A stretch of DNA of 64,000 bases, from the NCBI RefSeq assembly GCF_039538765.1, contig NZ_BAABCJ010000006.1, positions 186,001 through 250,000 of the forward strand, in the 5' to 3' direction. Source of the stretch: Zhihengliuella alba (lineage in GTDB: Bacteria; Actinomycetota; Actinomycetes; Actinomycetales; Micrococcaceae). Shown here piece after piece: positions 1-9,001 of this stretch. The position numbers were made by a program, and so were the translations under genes. The notes under the pieces are model-generated. The model was not told the DNA's origin. It saw nothing but the letters and a program-made list of their open reading frames with translations, and did not search any database. Position 1 is the first letter of the stretch, and each line of letters starts with the position of its first letter.

Positions 1-486
1 CGCGCGGCGCAGGCCATTGCCTCGCTCGCCGTGGCGCTGGGCAACGGCCTGCAGGACGGCCAGCGCAACGCGGCGTTCCTGACCCTCGGGTTCGTGATCA
101 TGGGCAGCACCACGGCGGAGGACAGCATCCCGCTCTGGATCCAGCTGCTCTGCGCCACCTGCATGGGGCTGGGGGCGCTGGGCGGCGGCTGGCGGATCGC
201 GCACACCATCAGCAACCGGATGGTCCGGTTCGATCCGGTGCGCGGCGCCTCCGCCCAGCTGGTCGCGGCGACCATGCTGTTCCTCGGCGCGCAGGTCTTC
301 CACCTGCCACTCTCCACCACCCAGGCGGTGACGTCCGCGATCGTCGGCGCGGGCGCGAGCCAGCGCTTCGAGACGGTCCTCTGGGCGAACGTGGGCCGCG
401 TGATGCGCTTCTGGGTCCTCGGGCCGGTGGTCTGCTGCGCGGCGGGGACCGTCCTGATGCTGGCCGTGCACCCGCTCGTCGTCTAG
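1..486 (+). CDS. PiT-family inorganic phosphate permease, C-terminal part
   Basis: The reading frame is open from the first base of the window, so the true start lies upstream and only about 161 C-terminal residues are present. The piece has several hydrophobic segments. Near its start is an NGLQDGQRN stretch that matches the duplicated signature (GANDxxN/Q-like) of PiT phosphate:cation symporters. A second conserved patch, around HLPLSTTQAVTSAIVGAG, is the typical C-terminal PiT repeat. Such proteins import phosphate with a proton or cation at low affinity across the cytoplasmic membrane. It is unrelated in position to the high-affinity pst operon further along. The gene ends at TAG 484-486 and converges on fprA with a 46-bp gap that holds no clear terminator. 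Confidence 0.8.
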   Translation, partial: RAAQAIASLAVALGNGLQDGQRNAAFLTLGFVIMGSTTAEDSIPLWIQLLCATCMGLGALGGGWRIAHTISNRMVRFDPVRGASAQLVAATMLFLGAQVFHLPLSTTQAVTSAIVGAGASQRFETVLWANVGRVMRFWVLGPVVCCAAGTVLMLAVHPLVV

Positions 487-532
487 CTGGCGGGGCGACG
501 ACGGCGGGTGCGGCGGGTGCGGCGGCCGCGGG

Positions 533-1999
533 TCAGGACTCGACGGGCTCCAGGACCGCCGCGGCCGCGTGCTCCAGCATCGCGTCGCGCTCCACGACCT
601 TGATGCGCTCGCGCTCGACCGGGCCGAACCGCGTCTCCACGGTCCCGGCGGCGGCGCCGAGACCGCGCTCGTGCTCGTCGAGGGCCAGCCAGCCGGCCCA
701 GTCCGTGTAGCGGACGCCGCGCTCGGCGAGCAGCTCCTCGATGGGGGCCGTGCCCGGCGCTGCGGGGACCGGCAGTGCCGCCAGGTCCTCGAGCAGGTGC
801 GTGACGGTCTCCTGCGCGTCGCCCTTCGTGTGGCCGATCAGGCCGACCGGGCCGCGCTTGATCCAGCCGGTCGTGTACACGCCGGGGACCGGGGCGCCCT
901 CCCGGTCCAGGACCCGGCCGCCGGCGTTCGGGACCACGCCGCGGGCGCCGTCGTACTCCAGGCCCTCCAGGGCCGACCCGAAGTAGCCCACCGCCCGGTA
1001 GACCGCCTGCAACGGGTAGTCCACCAGCTCGCCGGTGCCCCGGGCGTTGCCCGTGCCGTCCAGCTCCTGGCGCTCCATCCGCAGTCCGGCCACGCGGCCG
1101 TCCTCGCCGAGGATCTCCACCGGGGACTGCAGGAAGTGCAGGTGCAGGCGGCGGGAGGCCCGCGGGGTCTCCTCGCCGGACTCCTCCCGCTCCTCCTGCT
1201 CCACGAGCCAGTTGGTGAGCGTCGAGACCATGGTCTTGACCTGGTTGTTGGTCTTGATCGCCTCGTCGGAGGCGGCGTCGAACTCGAAGTCCTCCGGGTA
1301 GAGGACGATGTCCACGTCCTTCGAGTGGGACAGCTCGCGCAGCTCCAGCGGGGTGAACTTCACCTGGGCGGGACCGCGGCGCCCGAAGACGTGGACGTCG
1401 GTCACGGCGGAGCCCTGCAGCTGCGCGTAGAGGTGCTCGGGGATCTCGGTCTCCAGCAGCTGGTCGGCGTGCTTGGAGAGGATGCGCGCGACGTCGAGGG
1501 CGACGTTGCCGTTGCCGATCACGGCGACCTCGCGGGCCGAGAGGTCCCACGTGCGCGGCACGTCCGGGTGAGCGTCGTACCAGGAGACGAAGTCCGCGGC
1601 CCCGTGCGAGCCCTCCAGGTCGATCCCCGGGATGTTCAGGTCCGCGTCCTTCTGGGCGCCGGTGGCGAAGACGACGGCGTCGTACCGCTCCTGCAGGTCG
1701 GCGAGCGTGACGTCGCGGCCGAAGGAGACGTTGCCGACGAACCGGATCTGCTCCTTGTCCATGACTTTGTGCAGGGCCGTGATGATGCCCTTGATCCGCG
1801 GGTGGTCCGGGGAGACGCCGTAGCGGATGAGGCCGAACGGGGTGGGCAGCTCGTCGAACAGGTCGATCGCGACGTCGAGCTCGCCGGAGGCCACCGGCTG
1901 GGACTTGGTGATCAGGTCCGCGGCGTAGATGCCGGCCGGGCCGGCGCCGACGATGGCGACGTGGAGCTTGCGGTCGGTCAGGTGGGCGGGGATGGTCAT
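533..1999 (-). CDS. fprA: FprA-type ferredoxin/flavodoxin-NADP reductase
   Basis: The 488-residue protein resembles actinobacterial FprA, a relative of mitochondrial adrenodoxin reductase. An FAD-binding GAGPAG motif lies at residues 18-23. GLIRYGVSPDHP follows near residue 65, and a second dinucleotide fold (GNGNVALDVARIL) near residue 168 binds NADP. The start at 1999 is chosen because AAGGAACG precedes it and the family N-terminus begins there; the frame stays open upstream only as an overlap with cobA. It is the last gene of the sulfate-assimilation run. The likely job is to pass electrons from NADPH to a ferredoxin that feeds the sulfite reductase encoded at 8998. The role is inferred from family and context. 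Confidence 0.9.
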   Translation of the reverse strand: MTIPAHLTDRKLHVAIVGAGPAGIYAADLITKSQPVASGELDVAIDLFDELPTPFGLIRYGVSPDHPRIKGIITALHKVMDKEQIRFVGNVSFGRDVTLADLQERYDAVVFATGAQKDADLNIPGIDLEGSHGAADFVSWYDAHPDVPRTWDLSAREVAVIGNGNVALDVARILSKHADQLLETEIPEHLYAQLQGSAVTDVHVFGRRGPAQVKFTPLELRELSHSKDVDIVLYPEDFEFDAASDEAIKTNNQVKTMVSTLTNWLVEQEEREESGEETPRASRRLHLHFLQSPVEILGEDGRVAGLRMERQELDGTGNARGTGELVDYPLQAVYRAVGYFGSALEGLEYDGARGVVPNAGGRVLDREGAPVPGVYTTGWIKRGPVGLIGHTKGDAQETVTHLLEDLAALPVPAAPGTAPIEELLAERGVRYTDWAGWLALDEHERGLGAAAGTVETRFGPVERERIKVVERDAMLEHAAAAVLEPVES

Positions 2000-2025
2000 G
2001 TGCCGTTCCTTCGGTTCGAGGGGAT

Positions 2026-2892
2026 TCAGGGAGTCGCAGGGAGCTCGGCGGGGAGCGGGGCGGGCGGCTCGGCGGCCAGCGGGGCGGCCAGCGGAGTGGA
2101 GGGCTGGCTCTCGAGCGGGTCGGCGGCGGTCGCCCGGCGGGCGAGCTCCTCCGGCGCGGACGCCACGCGGACCACGTCGCCGACGACGATCACGGCCGGG
2201 TTGGCCACGCCGGCCCGGCCGGCGGCGTCGACGATCGTCCCCAGGGTGGCGATGGTGGTGCGCTGCTCGGGCGTGCACCCGTTCTCCACGATCGCCACCG
2301 GCGTCGCGGCGGGCAGTCCGCGGCGGGCCAGCTCGGCGGCCGTCTCCGGCAGCCGGGCCACGCCCATGAGCACCACCAGGGTGTGCGCCGGGTCGGCGGG
2401 GACGCCGGCGAGCTGGGCGTGGCCGGTGACCACGGAGAACCCGGCGGCCAGGCCCCGGTGCGTCACGGGGATGCCGGCGGCGCCGGGCACCGCCACGGCG
2501 GAGGTGATCCCGGGGATGACGCGCACGTCGAATCCGTGCGCGCGCACGTACTCGACCTCCTCGCCGCCGCGGCCCAGGACGAACGGGTCGCCGCCCTTGA
2601 ACCGGACCACGTGGTGCCCCGCCGCCGCCTCGGCGACGAGGAGCGCGTTGATCTGGTCCTGGGTGGCGACGTGCGCTCCCGGGCCCTTGCCGACGTCGTG
2701 CACGCGGACGTGCGGCGGCAGGTCGGCGAGCAGCTCGCGCGGGGCGAGGCGGTCGGCGAGGACCACGTCCGCGCTCATCAGGGCGCGCAGGCCGGCCACG
2801 GTGATGAGGTCCGGGTCGCCGGGGCCGCCGCCGACCAGGGTGACGCGGCCCGCGGGCCTGGTCCGGGGCGGGCCCGGCTCGTGCGGGCTCAT
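2026..2892 (-). CDS. cobA: Uroporphyrinogen-III C-methyltransferase
   Basis: The 288-residue protein carries the SUMT family pattern. VTLVGGGPGDPDLIT (about residues 17-31) forms the first SAM-binding loop. RFKGGDPFVLGRGGEE lies near residue 95, and VIPGITSA and GIPVTHRG follow. It methylates uroporphyrinogen III twice with SAM to give precorrin-2, the entry to siroheme. The synthase domain stands alone, with no CysG-type dehydrogenase domain. The last 40 or so residues are a low-complexity Pro/Ala tail. ATG at 2892 overlaps the preceding permease stop by 4 bp (ATGA), so the two are probably translationally coupled. Siroheme is the prosthetic group of the sulfite reductase in the same run. 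Confidence 0.92.
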   Translation of the reverse strand: MSPHEPGPPRTRPAGRVTLVGGGPGDPDLITVAGLRALMSADVVLADRLAPRELLADLPPHVRVHDVGKGPGAHVATQDQINALLVAEAAAGHHVVRFKGGDPFVLGRGGEEVEYVRAHGFDVRVIPGITSAVAVPGAAGIPVTHRGLAAGFSVVTGHAQLAGVPADPAHTLVVLMGVARLPETAAELARRGLPAATPVAIVENGCTPEQRTTIATLGTIVDAAGRAGVANPAVIVVGDVVRVASAPEELARRATAADPLESQPSTPLAAPLAAEPPAPLPAELPATP

Positions 2893-3768
2893 GCGGCGTC
2901 CTCCGTGCGCTTCAGGCCCCGGTCGGCGAGCAGGCGCCGCTCCCACGGGGCGAACAGGGCGAGTTCGACGGCGGCGCCGATCGCGAGGATAACCAGCACC
3001 ACCAGGATGACCAGCGGCAGGTCCGCCAGGTCGCGGCCGCGCTGGAGCAGCGAGCCGACGCCGAGGCCGAGCGAGCCGCCGACCGCGATCAGCTCCGCGG
3101 CCATGAGCGAGCGCCACGAGAACGCCCACCCCTGGCGCAGGCCGGCCGCGTAGCCGGGCAGCGCGGCCGGCAGCTCGATCAGCACGATGTGCTGCAGCCG
3201 CCGCGCGCCGAGCACCCGGGAGAGGGACCGGTACTGGGCGGGGATCAGGTCGATCCCGGCGAGCAGGCCGTTGATGATGGACGGGATGGCGCCCAGCAGG
3301 ATCACCGCGTAGATGGTCGCGTCCGTCAGGCCGAACACGATGATCGCCGCGGGCACCCACGCCACCGAGGGCAGCACCTGCAGGGCGGAGATGAAGGGTC
3401 CGACGGCGCGGCGCAGCCACGGGGTGTGCGCCAGCAGCAGCGCCGCCGGGGTCGCCACGACGAGGGCGATGAGGAAGCCGCTCAGGCCGCGGCCGAGCGA
3501 GGTCCCGACCGCCGCGGCGAGCGTGCCGTCGGAGAGCAGCCGCGGCAGGACCGCGGCCACGTCGACCGGGCCGGGGAAGAGGTCGTCCCGCACGGGCGTC
3601 GCCCAGGAGGCGAGCTGCCAGACGCTGAGCAGGACCAGGAGCGCGATCGTCGGGGGCAGGGCGCGGTCCGCCAGGCCACGGCCCCGCCGGCGGCGGGCGG
3701 CCGGACGGGCCGGGGCGGGCGCCGGGGCGCCGGCACCGGACGGGGCCGCCGTGCCGCGGGCGGGCCGG

Positions 3769-3788
<20 letters not shown>
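2889..3788 (-). CDS. ABC transporter permease, SsuC/TauC type
   Basis: This 299-residue protein has an Ala/Pro-rich N-terminus of about 45 residues and then about six hydrophobic segments. The usual EAA-type loop of BPD permeases is seen (around SLSRVLGARRLQHIVLIELPAALPGYAAGLRQGW). It belongs to the family that moves sulfonate, taurine or nitrate-like anions. It overlaps the upstream ATPase gene by 20 bp and the downstream cobA by 4 bp, so the three genes are tightly coupled. Because it sits inside a sulfate-reduction operon, sulfate or an organosulfonate is the likely cargo. The exact substrate cannot be told from the permease. Confidence 0.85.
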
Positions 3789-4595
<807 letters not shown>

Positions 4596-4599
<4 letters not shown>

Positions 4600-5705
4600 T
4601 GGCCCTCCCCCTCTCCTGCTGCGGCGGCGGCCTCGCGCCACCAGTGGTCGTCGACGAGCCCGGCGAGGTCGACGTCCCCCCAGCCCGGGGCGGTGCCGAG
4701 TGCGGCGGCCCCCTCGGCGAGCTCCGGGTACGTCCCGGCCAGCGGGTCGCCGGTGAACTCGAGCCGGCCCAGGGCGCGCCGGATCACGTCCGGGTCCAGA
4801 CTGTCGCCCCCGGCCCGGACGCTCCCGTCGACGACGGTCGAGACGACGTCGTCCTCCCCCGCCCCGCCGAGCCAGGCGAGGCTGCGGGCGTGGGCGTCGG
4901 CGAGGCGCTGGACCGTCTGCGGGTGCTCGGCGGCGAAGCGCTGCGAGACCACCAGCAGGGCGGTCGGGAAGCGCCCCTCCGGCCAGAGCTCGCGCTCGTC
5001 CACGAGGACGTGGCCGCCGCTGGCCTCCAGCAGGGAGGCCCACGGCTCGGGCTGCCAGGCGGCGTCGATCTGCCCGCGCTCGAAGAGCTGGGCAACCGTG
5101 CCCGAGGTGGCGTGGCTGATCTCCACCTGGTCGGTCAGGCCGCGCTCCTCCAGGAGCGCGCGGGCGGCGAGGTCCTGCGTGTTCGCGTACTGCGGGGTGG
5201 CGATCTGCCCGCCGGCGAGGTCCTCCACCGAGTCGATCCCCTCGCGGGCCACGAGGGCGGCCCCGCCGCTGGCGGCGCCGGCGACCACCACCAGGGACTC
5301 GCCGCCGCTGGTCGCGTAGGAAGCGAGGGCCGGCGACGGGCCGAGGTAGGCCGCGTCGATCGCGCCGGCGTTGAGGGCCTCGACGGCGGCCGGGCCCGCG
5401 GTGAAGACCTGGGTCTGCAGCGCGGTGCCGTCGCGGCCGAGCTCCTCGGCGAAGAGGCCGTGCTCCACCCCGGCGAGCGCCGGGGCGTGGGTCACGGTCG
5501 GGAAGTAGCCGAGCCGCAGCGCGTCCGCCGGGCGGGCGGCCGCGCCGGAGGCCGGCGCGGCGGTCCACGGGGCGGGCACGAAGAGGCTCGTGACGGCCGC
5601 GGCCACAAGCAGCGGCACGACGGCGGCCACGGCGATCCGGGCGCGGCGCCCGGATCGCGGCGTGCCCGCGGGCGCGGCCGGGCTGTAGCGGCGGCGGGTG
5701 CTCAT
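4596..5705 (-). CDS. ABC transporter substrate-binding protein, SsuA/NrtA-like
   Basis: The 369-residue protein has a basic N-terminus and a hydrophobic segment at about residues 24-43, with no lipobox cysteine. It may therefore be secreted by Sec or stay membrane-anchored. The mature part opens with LRLGYFPTVTHAPALAG and continues with ALNAGAIDAAYLGPSPAL, the pattern of periplasmic-type binding proteins for sulfonates, nitrate or taurine. ATG at 5705 overlaps the cysN stop by 4 bp. No alkanesulfonate monooxygenase (SsuD) is encoded nearby, so sulfate itself or a related anion is a reasonable cargo. That is inference from context. Confidence 0.85.
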
Positions 5706-7183
5706 GCCCGGGCCGCTCCGGCCAGCTCGGGCTCGTGCGCGTCGGCGGCGTCCGCCGCCGGGTCGCCGCCCGCGAGCGGGGCCGGCTCGATCATGCCCGC
5801 GGCCAGGGTGTTGCCCTCGGCCGGGTCGATGACGAGGAACGAGCCGCCGGCGCGGCTGCGCGAGTACGCGGTCGCCGCGAGGGGCTTGGCGGTGCGCAGC
5901 CGGATCAGGCCGAGGTCGTTCAGGCCGAGGGACGTGGCCGGCTCCCGGGACAGATCGCTCAGCCGCAGGACGTTGTCCACGGCGTCGATCCGGGCCGGGA
6001 CCACCTGGGTGCCGTGCTTGACCAGGACCCGCTGACCCGGCGTGAGCCGGGCGTCGGCCAGCACGCACACGGCCGCCCCGAACTCGCGGACGGCAGCGAC
6101 GGCGTCGTGCGCCTCGCCGGGCTGGGACTCACCGGGCTGCGACTCGCCGGGCTCGGTCGCGGCGGGCTCGGTCGCGGCGGACTGGGTGCCGGCGGACTGC
6201 GTGGTGTCCACCTGCTCGGCGACGAGCGTGGCTCCGCGGGCGATGTCCAGGTCGGCGTCGAGCGTGACGACGACGGCCTGGCCGGCCTCGGCGCGCCCGG
6301 ACTCGCCGGCCGGGGTGCGGACCCCGGTGATGCGGGCGCGGTGGCGCTGGCCGTCGTTGTAGACGGTGACGCCGTCCCCGACCGCCAGCGGGCCGTCGGA
6401 GACGGTGCCGGCGTAGCCGCGGAAATCGCGCAGCGCGTCGGCCTCGGCGGCGAGCTCCGGGGCGAGGGCGCCCTGCGGGCGCAGCACCAGCTGCACGTCG
6501 AGCCGGGCCGGGGACTCCTGTCCGCCGGCCGGGCCGGCGGGCAGCGTCTCCAGCAGGTCCAGCACGGTGGGGCCGGTGTACCAGGGGGCGGACTCCCCGC
6601 GGTCCACGACGAAGTCGCCCTGCAGGGCGCTCACCGGGACCACCCGGACCCCGGGGACGCCGAGGCGGTCGGCGACCGCCACGACGTCGTCCCGGATGGC
6701 CGCGAACGCGGCCTCGTCCCAGTCGATCAGATCCATCTTGTTGACCACGACCACGACCTGCGGCACCCCGAGGAGCCCGAGGACGCCGAGGTGCCGGCGG
6801 GTCTGCTCCACGACGCCGTTGCGGGCGTCGACGAGGACCAGGGCCGCGTGGGCGGTGGAGGCGCCGGTGACGGTGTTGCGGGTGTACTGCACGTGGCCGG
6901 GGCAGTCGGCGAGGATGAAGCTGCGCCGCGGCGTGCTGAAGTAGCGGTACGCGACGTCGATCGTGATGCCCTGCTCGCGCTCCGCGCGCAGCCCGTCGGT
7001 GACGAGCGCGAGATCCAGCGCGGGGGTGTCGCCGCCGAATCCGCGCTCGGCGGAGACCCGGCGGATGTCGTCGAGGGAGTCGGCGAGGATCGCCTTGGCG
7101 TCGTGCAGGAGGCGGCCCACGAGGGTGGACTTGCCGTCGTCGACGCTGCCGGCCGTGGCCAGGCGGAAGAGTGTGTCACTCAT
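5702..7183 (-). CDS. cysN: Sulfate adenylyltransferase large (GTPase) subunit
   Basis: The 493-residue protein is an EF-Tu-like GTPase. P-loop GSVDDGKS is at residues 12-19. DCPGH (G3) lies near residue 93 and NKMD (G4) near residue 148. The beta-barrel domains follow, ending in LSREPATSLGLNDLGLIRL. With CysD it makes adenosine 5'-phosphosulfate from sulfate and ATP, driven by GTP hydrolysis. No APS kinase domain is fused. One nucleotide separates it from the cysD stop. Odd feature: at 6116-6205 the gene holds six imperfect 15-nt tandem units. They encode a Gln/Ser/Glu/Pro-rich five-residue repeat between barrel segments, probably a disordered loop. Confidence 0.93.
   Translation of the reverse strand: MSDTLFRLATAGSVDDGKSTLVGRLLHDAKAILADSLDDIRRVSAERGFGGDTPALDLALVTDGLRAEREQGITIDVAYRYFSTPRRSFILADCPGHVQYTRNTVTGASTAHAALVLVDARNGVVEQTRRHLGVLGLLGVPQVVVVVNKMDLIDWDEAAFAAIRDDVVAVADRLGVPGVRVVPVSALQGDFVVDRGESAPWYTGPTVLDLLETLPAGPAGGQESPARLDVQLVLRPQGALAPELAAEADALRDFRGYAGTVSDGPLAVGDGVTVYNDGQRHRARITGVRTPAGESGRAEAGQAVVVTLDADLDIARGATLVAEQVDTTQSAGTQSAATEPAATEPGESQPGESQPGEAHDAVAAVREFGAAVCVLADARLTPGQRVLVKHGTQVVPARIDAVDNVLRLSDLSREPATSLGLNDLGLIRLRTAKPLAATAYSRSRAGGSFLVIDPAEGNTLAAGMIEPAPLAGGDPAADAADAHEPELAGAARA
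6116..6205. repeat. Six imperfect 15-nt tandem units inside cysN
   Basis: Units start at 6116, 6131, 6146, 6161, 6176 and 6191. The consensus is close to GCCGGGCTCGGTCGC. They encode a five-residue Glu/Gln-Pro/Ser-Ala-rich repeat in a CysN loop. Confidence 0.85.
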
Positions 7184-7184
7184 C

Positions 7185-8198
7185 TTAGAAATACCCTTCC
7201 TTCTTGCGGTCCTCCATGGCGGCGGAGGAGATCCTGTCGTCGGCGCGGGTGGCCCCGCGCTCGGTGAGCGTGCTCAGCGCCAGCTCGTCCAGCACCTCGG
7301 CGACCGTCCCGGCCGCGGAGAGCACCGCGCCGGTGCAGCTGGCGTCGCCGACGGTGCGGTAGCGGACGGTGCGCTCGGTGACGGGCTCGTCCTCGCGGGG
7401 CCGGCTGACGTCCGTCACCGCGTAGACCATGCCGTCGCGCTCGAACGTCGGGCGCTCGTGGGCGAAGTAGATCGGCGGCAGGGCGATGCCCTCGCGGTCG
7501 ATGTAGGACCAGATGTCCGCCTCGGTCCAGTTGCTGATCGGGAAGGCGCGGACGTGCCCACCCGGGGCGTGGCGCCCGTTGTAGAGGCTCCACACCTCCG
7601 GGCGCTGGTTGCGCGGGTCCCAGCCGCCGAACTCGTCGCGCAGCGAGAGGATGCGCTCCTTGGCGCGGGCCTTGTCCTCGTCGCGGCGGGCGCCGCCGAA
7701 GAGCGCGTCGAACCGGTGCTCCTCGATCGTGTCCAGGAGGACCCGGGTCTGGAGGCGGTTCCGCGTGCCGTTCGCCGGCTCCACCAGGCGGCCGTCGTCG
7801 ATGTAGTCCTGCACGGAGCCGACCACCAGGTCGATCCCGTACCGCTGAACCGTGGCGTCGCGGAACGCCAGGACCTCGGGGAAGTTGTGGCCGGTGTCCA
7901 CGTGGACCACCGGGATCGGCACGCGGGCCGGGGAGACGGCCTTGGCCAGCAGGTGCAGGACCACCACGGAGTCCTTGCCGCCCGAGAAGAGCAGGCCGGG
8001 CCGCTCGAACTCGGCGAGCACCTCGCGGATGATGTGGATCGACTCGGACTCCAGCGCGTCCAGGTTCGCGGCGCGGTGGGCGGCGGACCGCTCGGCGGCC
8101 AGCGCGTCGTCGTCGGACGGGCGGTCCCCGGCGGACGGCGCGGCGGACGGGCTGCCGGTGGGGCTGGCGGCGCGGGGGCCGGACGTGGTGACGGTCAT
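7185..8198 (-). CDS. cysD: Sulfate adenylyltransferase small subunit
   Basis: The 337-residue protein has the PP-loop SGGKDS at residues 72-77 and the conserved family blocks HVDTGHNFPE, FGGARRDEDKARAKER and FPISNWTEADIW. The C-terminus RISSAAMEDRKKEGYF is typical of CysD. It is the catalytic half of ATP sulfurylase, paired with CysN encoded one base downstream. The first 40 or so residues are a Ser/Ala/Pro-rich extension not needed by the family fold. ATG at 8198 overlaps the cysH stop by 4 bp. Confidence 0.95.
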   Translation of the reverse strand: MTVTTSGPRAASPTGSPSAAPSAGDRPSDDDALAAERSAAHRAANLDALESESIHIIREVLAEFERPGLLFSGGKDSVVVLHLLAKAVSPARVPIPVVHVDTGHNFPEVLAFRDATVQRYGIDLVVGSVQDYIDDGRLVEPANGTRNRLQTRVLLDTIEEHRFDALFGGARRDEDKARAKERILSLRDEFGGWDPRNQRPEVWSLYNGRHAPGGHVRAFPISNWTEADIWSYIDREGIALPPIYFAHERPTFERDGMVYAVTDVSRPREDEPVTERTVRYRTVGDASCTGAVLSAAGTVAEVLDELALSTLTERGATRADDRISSAAMEDRKKEGYF

Positions 8199-9001
8199 GG
8201 GGTGGTCTCCTCGGGACTCTCGGCGGTCGAGGCGGTGTCGGCGGCGCCGGGCGCGGCGACGTGGATGCCGCACTCGGTCTTGGCGGAGCCGGCCCAGCGG
8301 CCGGCGCGGGGATCCTCGCCGGGGGCGACCGGGCGGGTGCAGGGGCGGCAGCCGATGGACGGGTAGCCGTTGGACAGGAGCAGGTTCACGGGGACGGCGT
8401 GCTCGGCGGCGTAGTCCACGAGCTGGTCGAAGGTCCAGGTGGCGACCGGGTTGAACTTCACCAGGCCGTGGACCTCGTCGAAGGACACCAGGGGGGCGTT
8501 CGCCCGGGTGGGCGACTCCTCCCGGCGGACGCCGGTGAACCAGGCGCCGTAGCCGGCGAGGGCGTCCCTGAGCGGGTCCATCTTCCGGATCCGGCAGCAC
8601 TCGCCGGGGTCCCGGGCGAAGAGGTCCTTGCCGTACTGGGACTCCTGCTCGGCGATCGTCAGCTTCGGCATGACGTCGACGATCCGGACGTCGAGGCGCC
8701 GGGCGACCTCCGCCCGCGTCGCGTGGGTCTCGTCGAAGTGGTATCCGGTCTCCAGGAAGAGGACGTCCACGCCGGGCAGCTCGGCGGCGACGAGGTGCGG
8801 GAGCACCGCGTCGGCCATGGAGCAGGCGACGGCGACGTCGCGAACCCCGAAGTGCTCGGCGGCGAAGCGGACCACGGCCTCGGCCGGGGCGTCGAACCCG
8901 AGCTGCTCGGCGCCGAGCGCGGCGATGCGCCGGAGCTCGGCCTCGCCCCGCGGCGCGGCGGGTGCGCCGGCGGTGCTCGTAGCGTTCGTGGAGAGGGTCA
9001 T
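8195..9001 (-). CDS. cysH: Assimilatory APS reductase (iron-sulfur type)
   Basis: The 268-residue protein belongs to the PAPS/APS reductase family. It has two cysteine pairs, GECCRIRK and GCRPCTRP, which in this family hold a 4Fe-4S cluster and mark use of APS rather than PAPS. The catalytic cysteine is in TECGIH near the C-terminus. It reduces APS to sulfite with thioredoxin as donor. This fits the absence of an APS kinase (cysC) in the operon. ATG at 9001 overlaps the sulfite reductase stop by 4 bp, and cysD follows with another 4-bp overlap. Confidence 0.94.
   Translation of the reverse strand: MTLSTNATSTAGAPAAPRGEAELRRIAALGAEQLGFDAPAEAVVRFAAEHFGVRDVAVACSMADAVLPHLVAAELPGVDVLFLETGYHFDETHATRAEVARRLDVRIVDVMPKLTIAEQESQYGKDLFARDPGECCRIRKMDPLRDALAGYGAWFTGVRREESPTRANAPLVSFDEVHGLVKFNPVATWTFDQLVDYAAEHAVPVNLLLSNGYPSIGCRPCTRPVAPGEDPRAGRWAGSAKTECGIHVAAPGAADTASTAESPEETTP

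Noticed and set aside
483..1550. Long Arg/Gly/Pro-rich open frame antisense or offset to fprA, and many similar ones across the window
   Set aside because: High GC removes stop codons, giving long empty frames. They are low-complexity, lack family motifs and overlap well-supported genes.
2000..2278. N-terminal extension of fprA
   Set aside because: The added residues are out-of-frame cobA sequence, and a good ribosome site marks the start at 1999.
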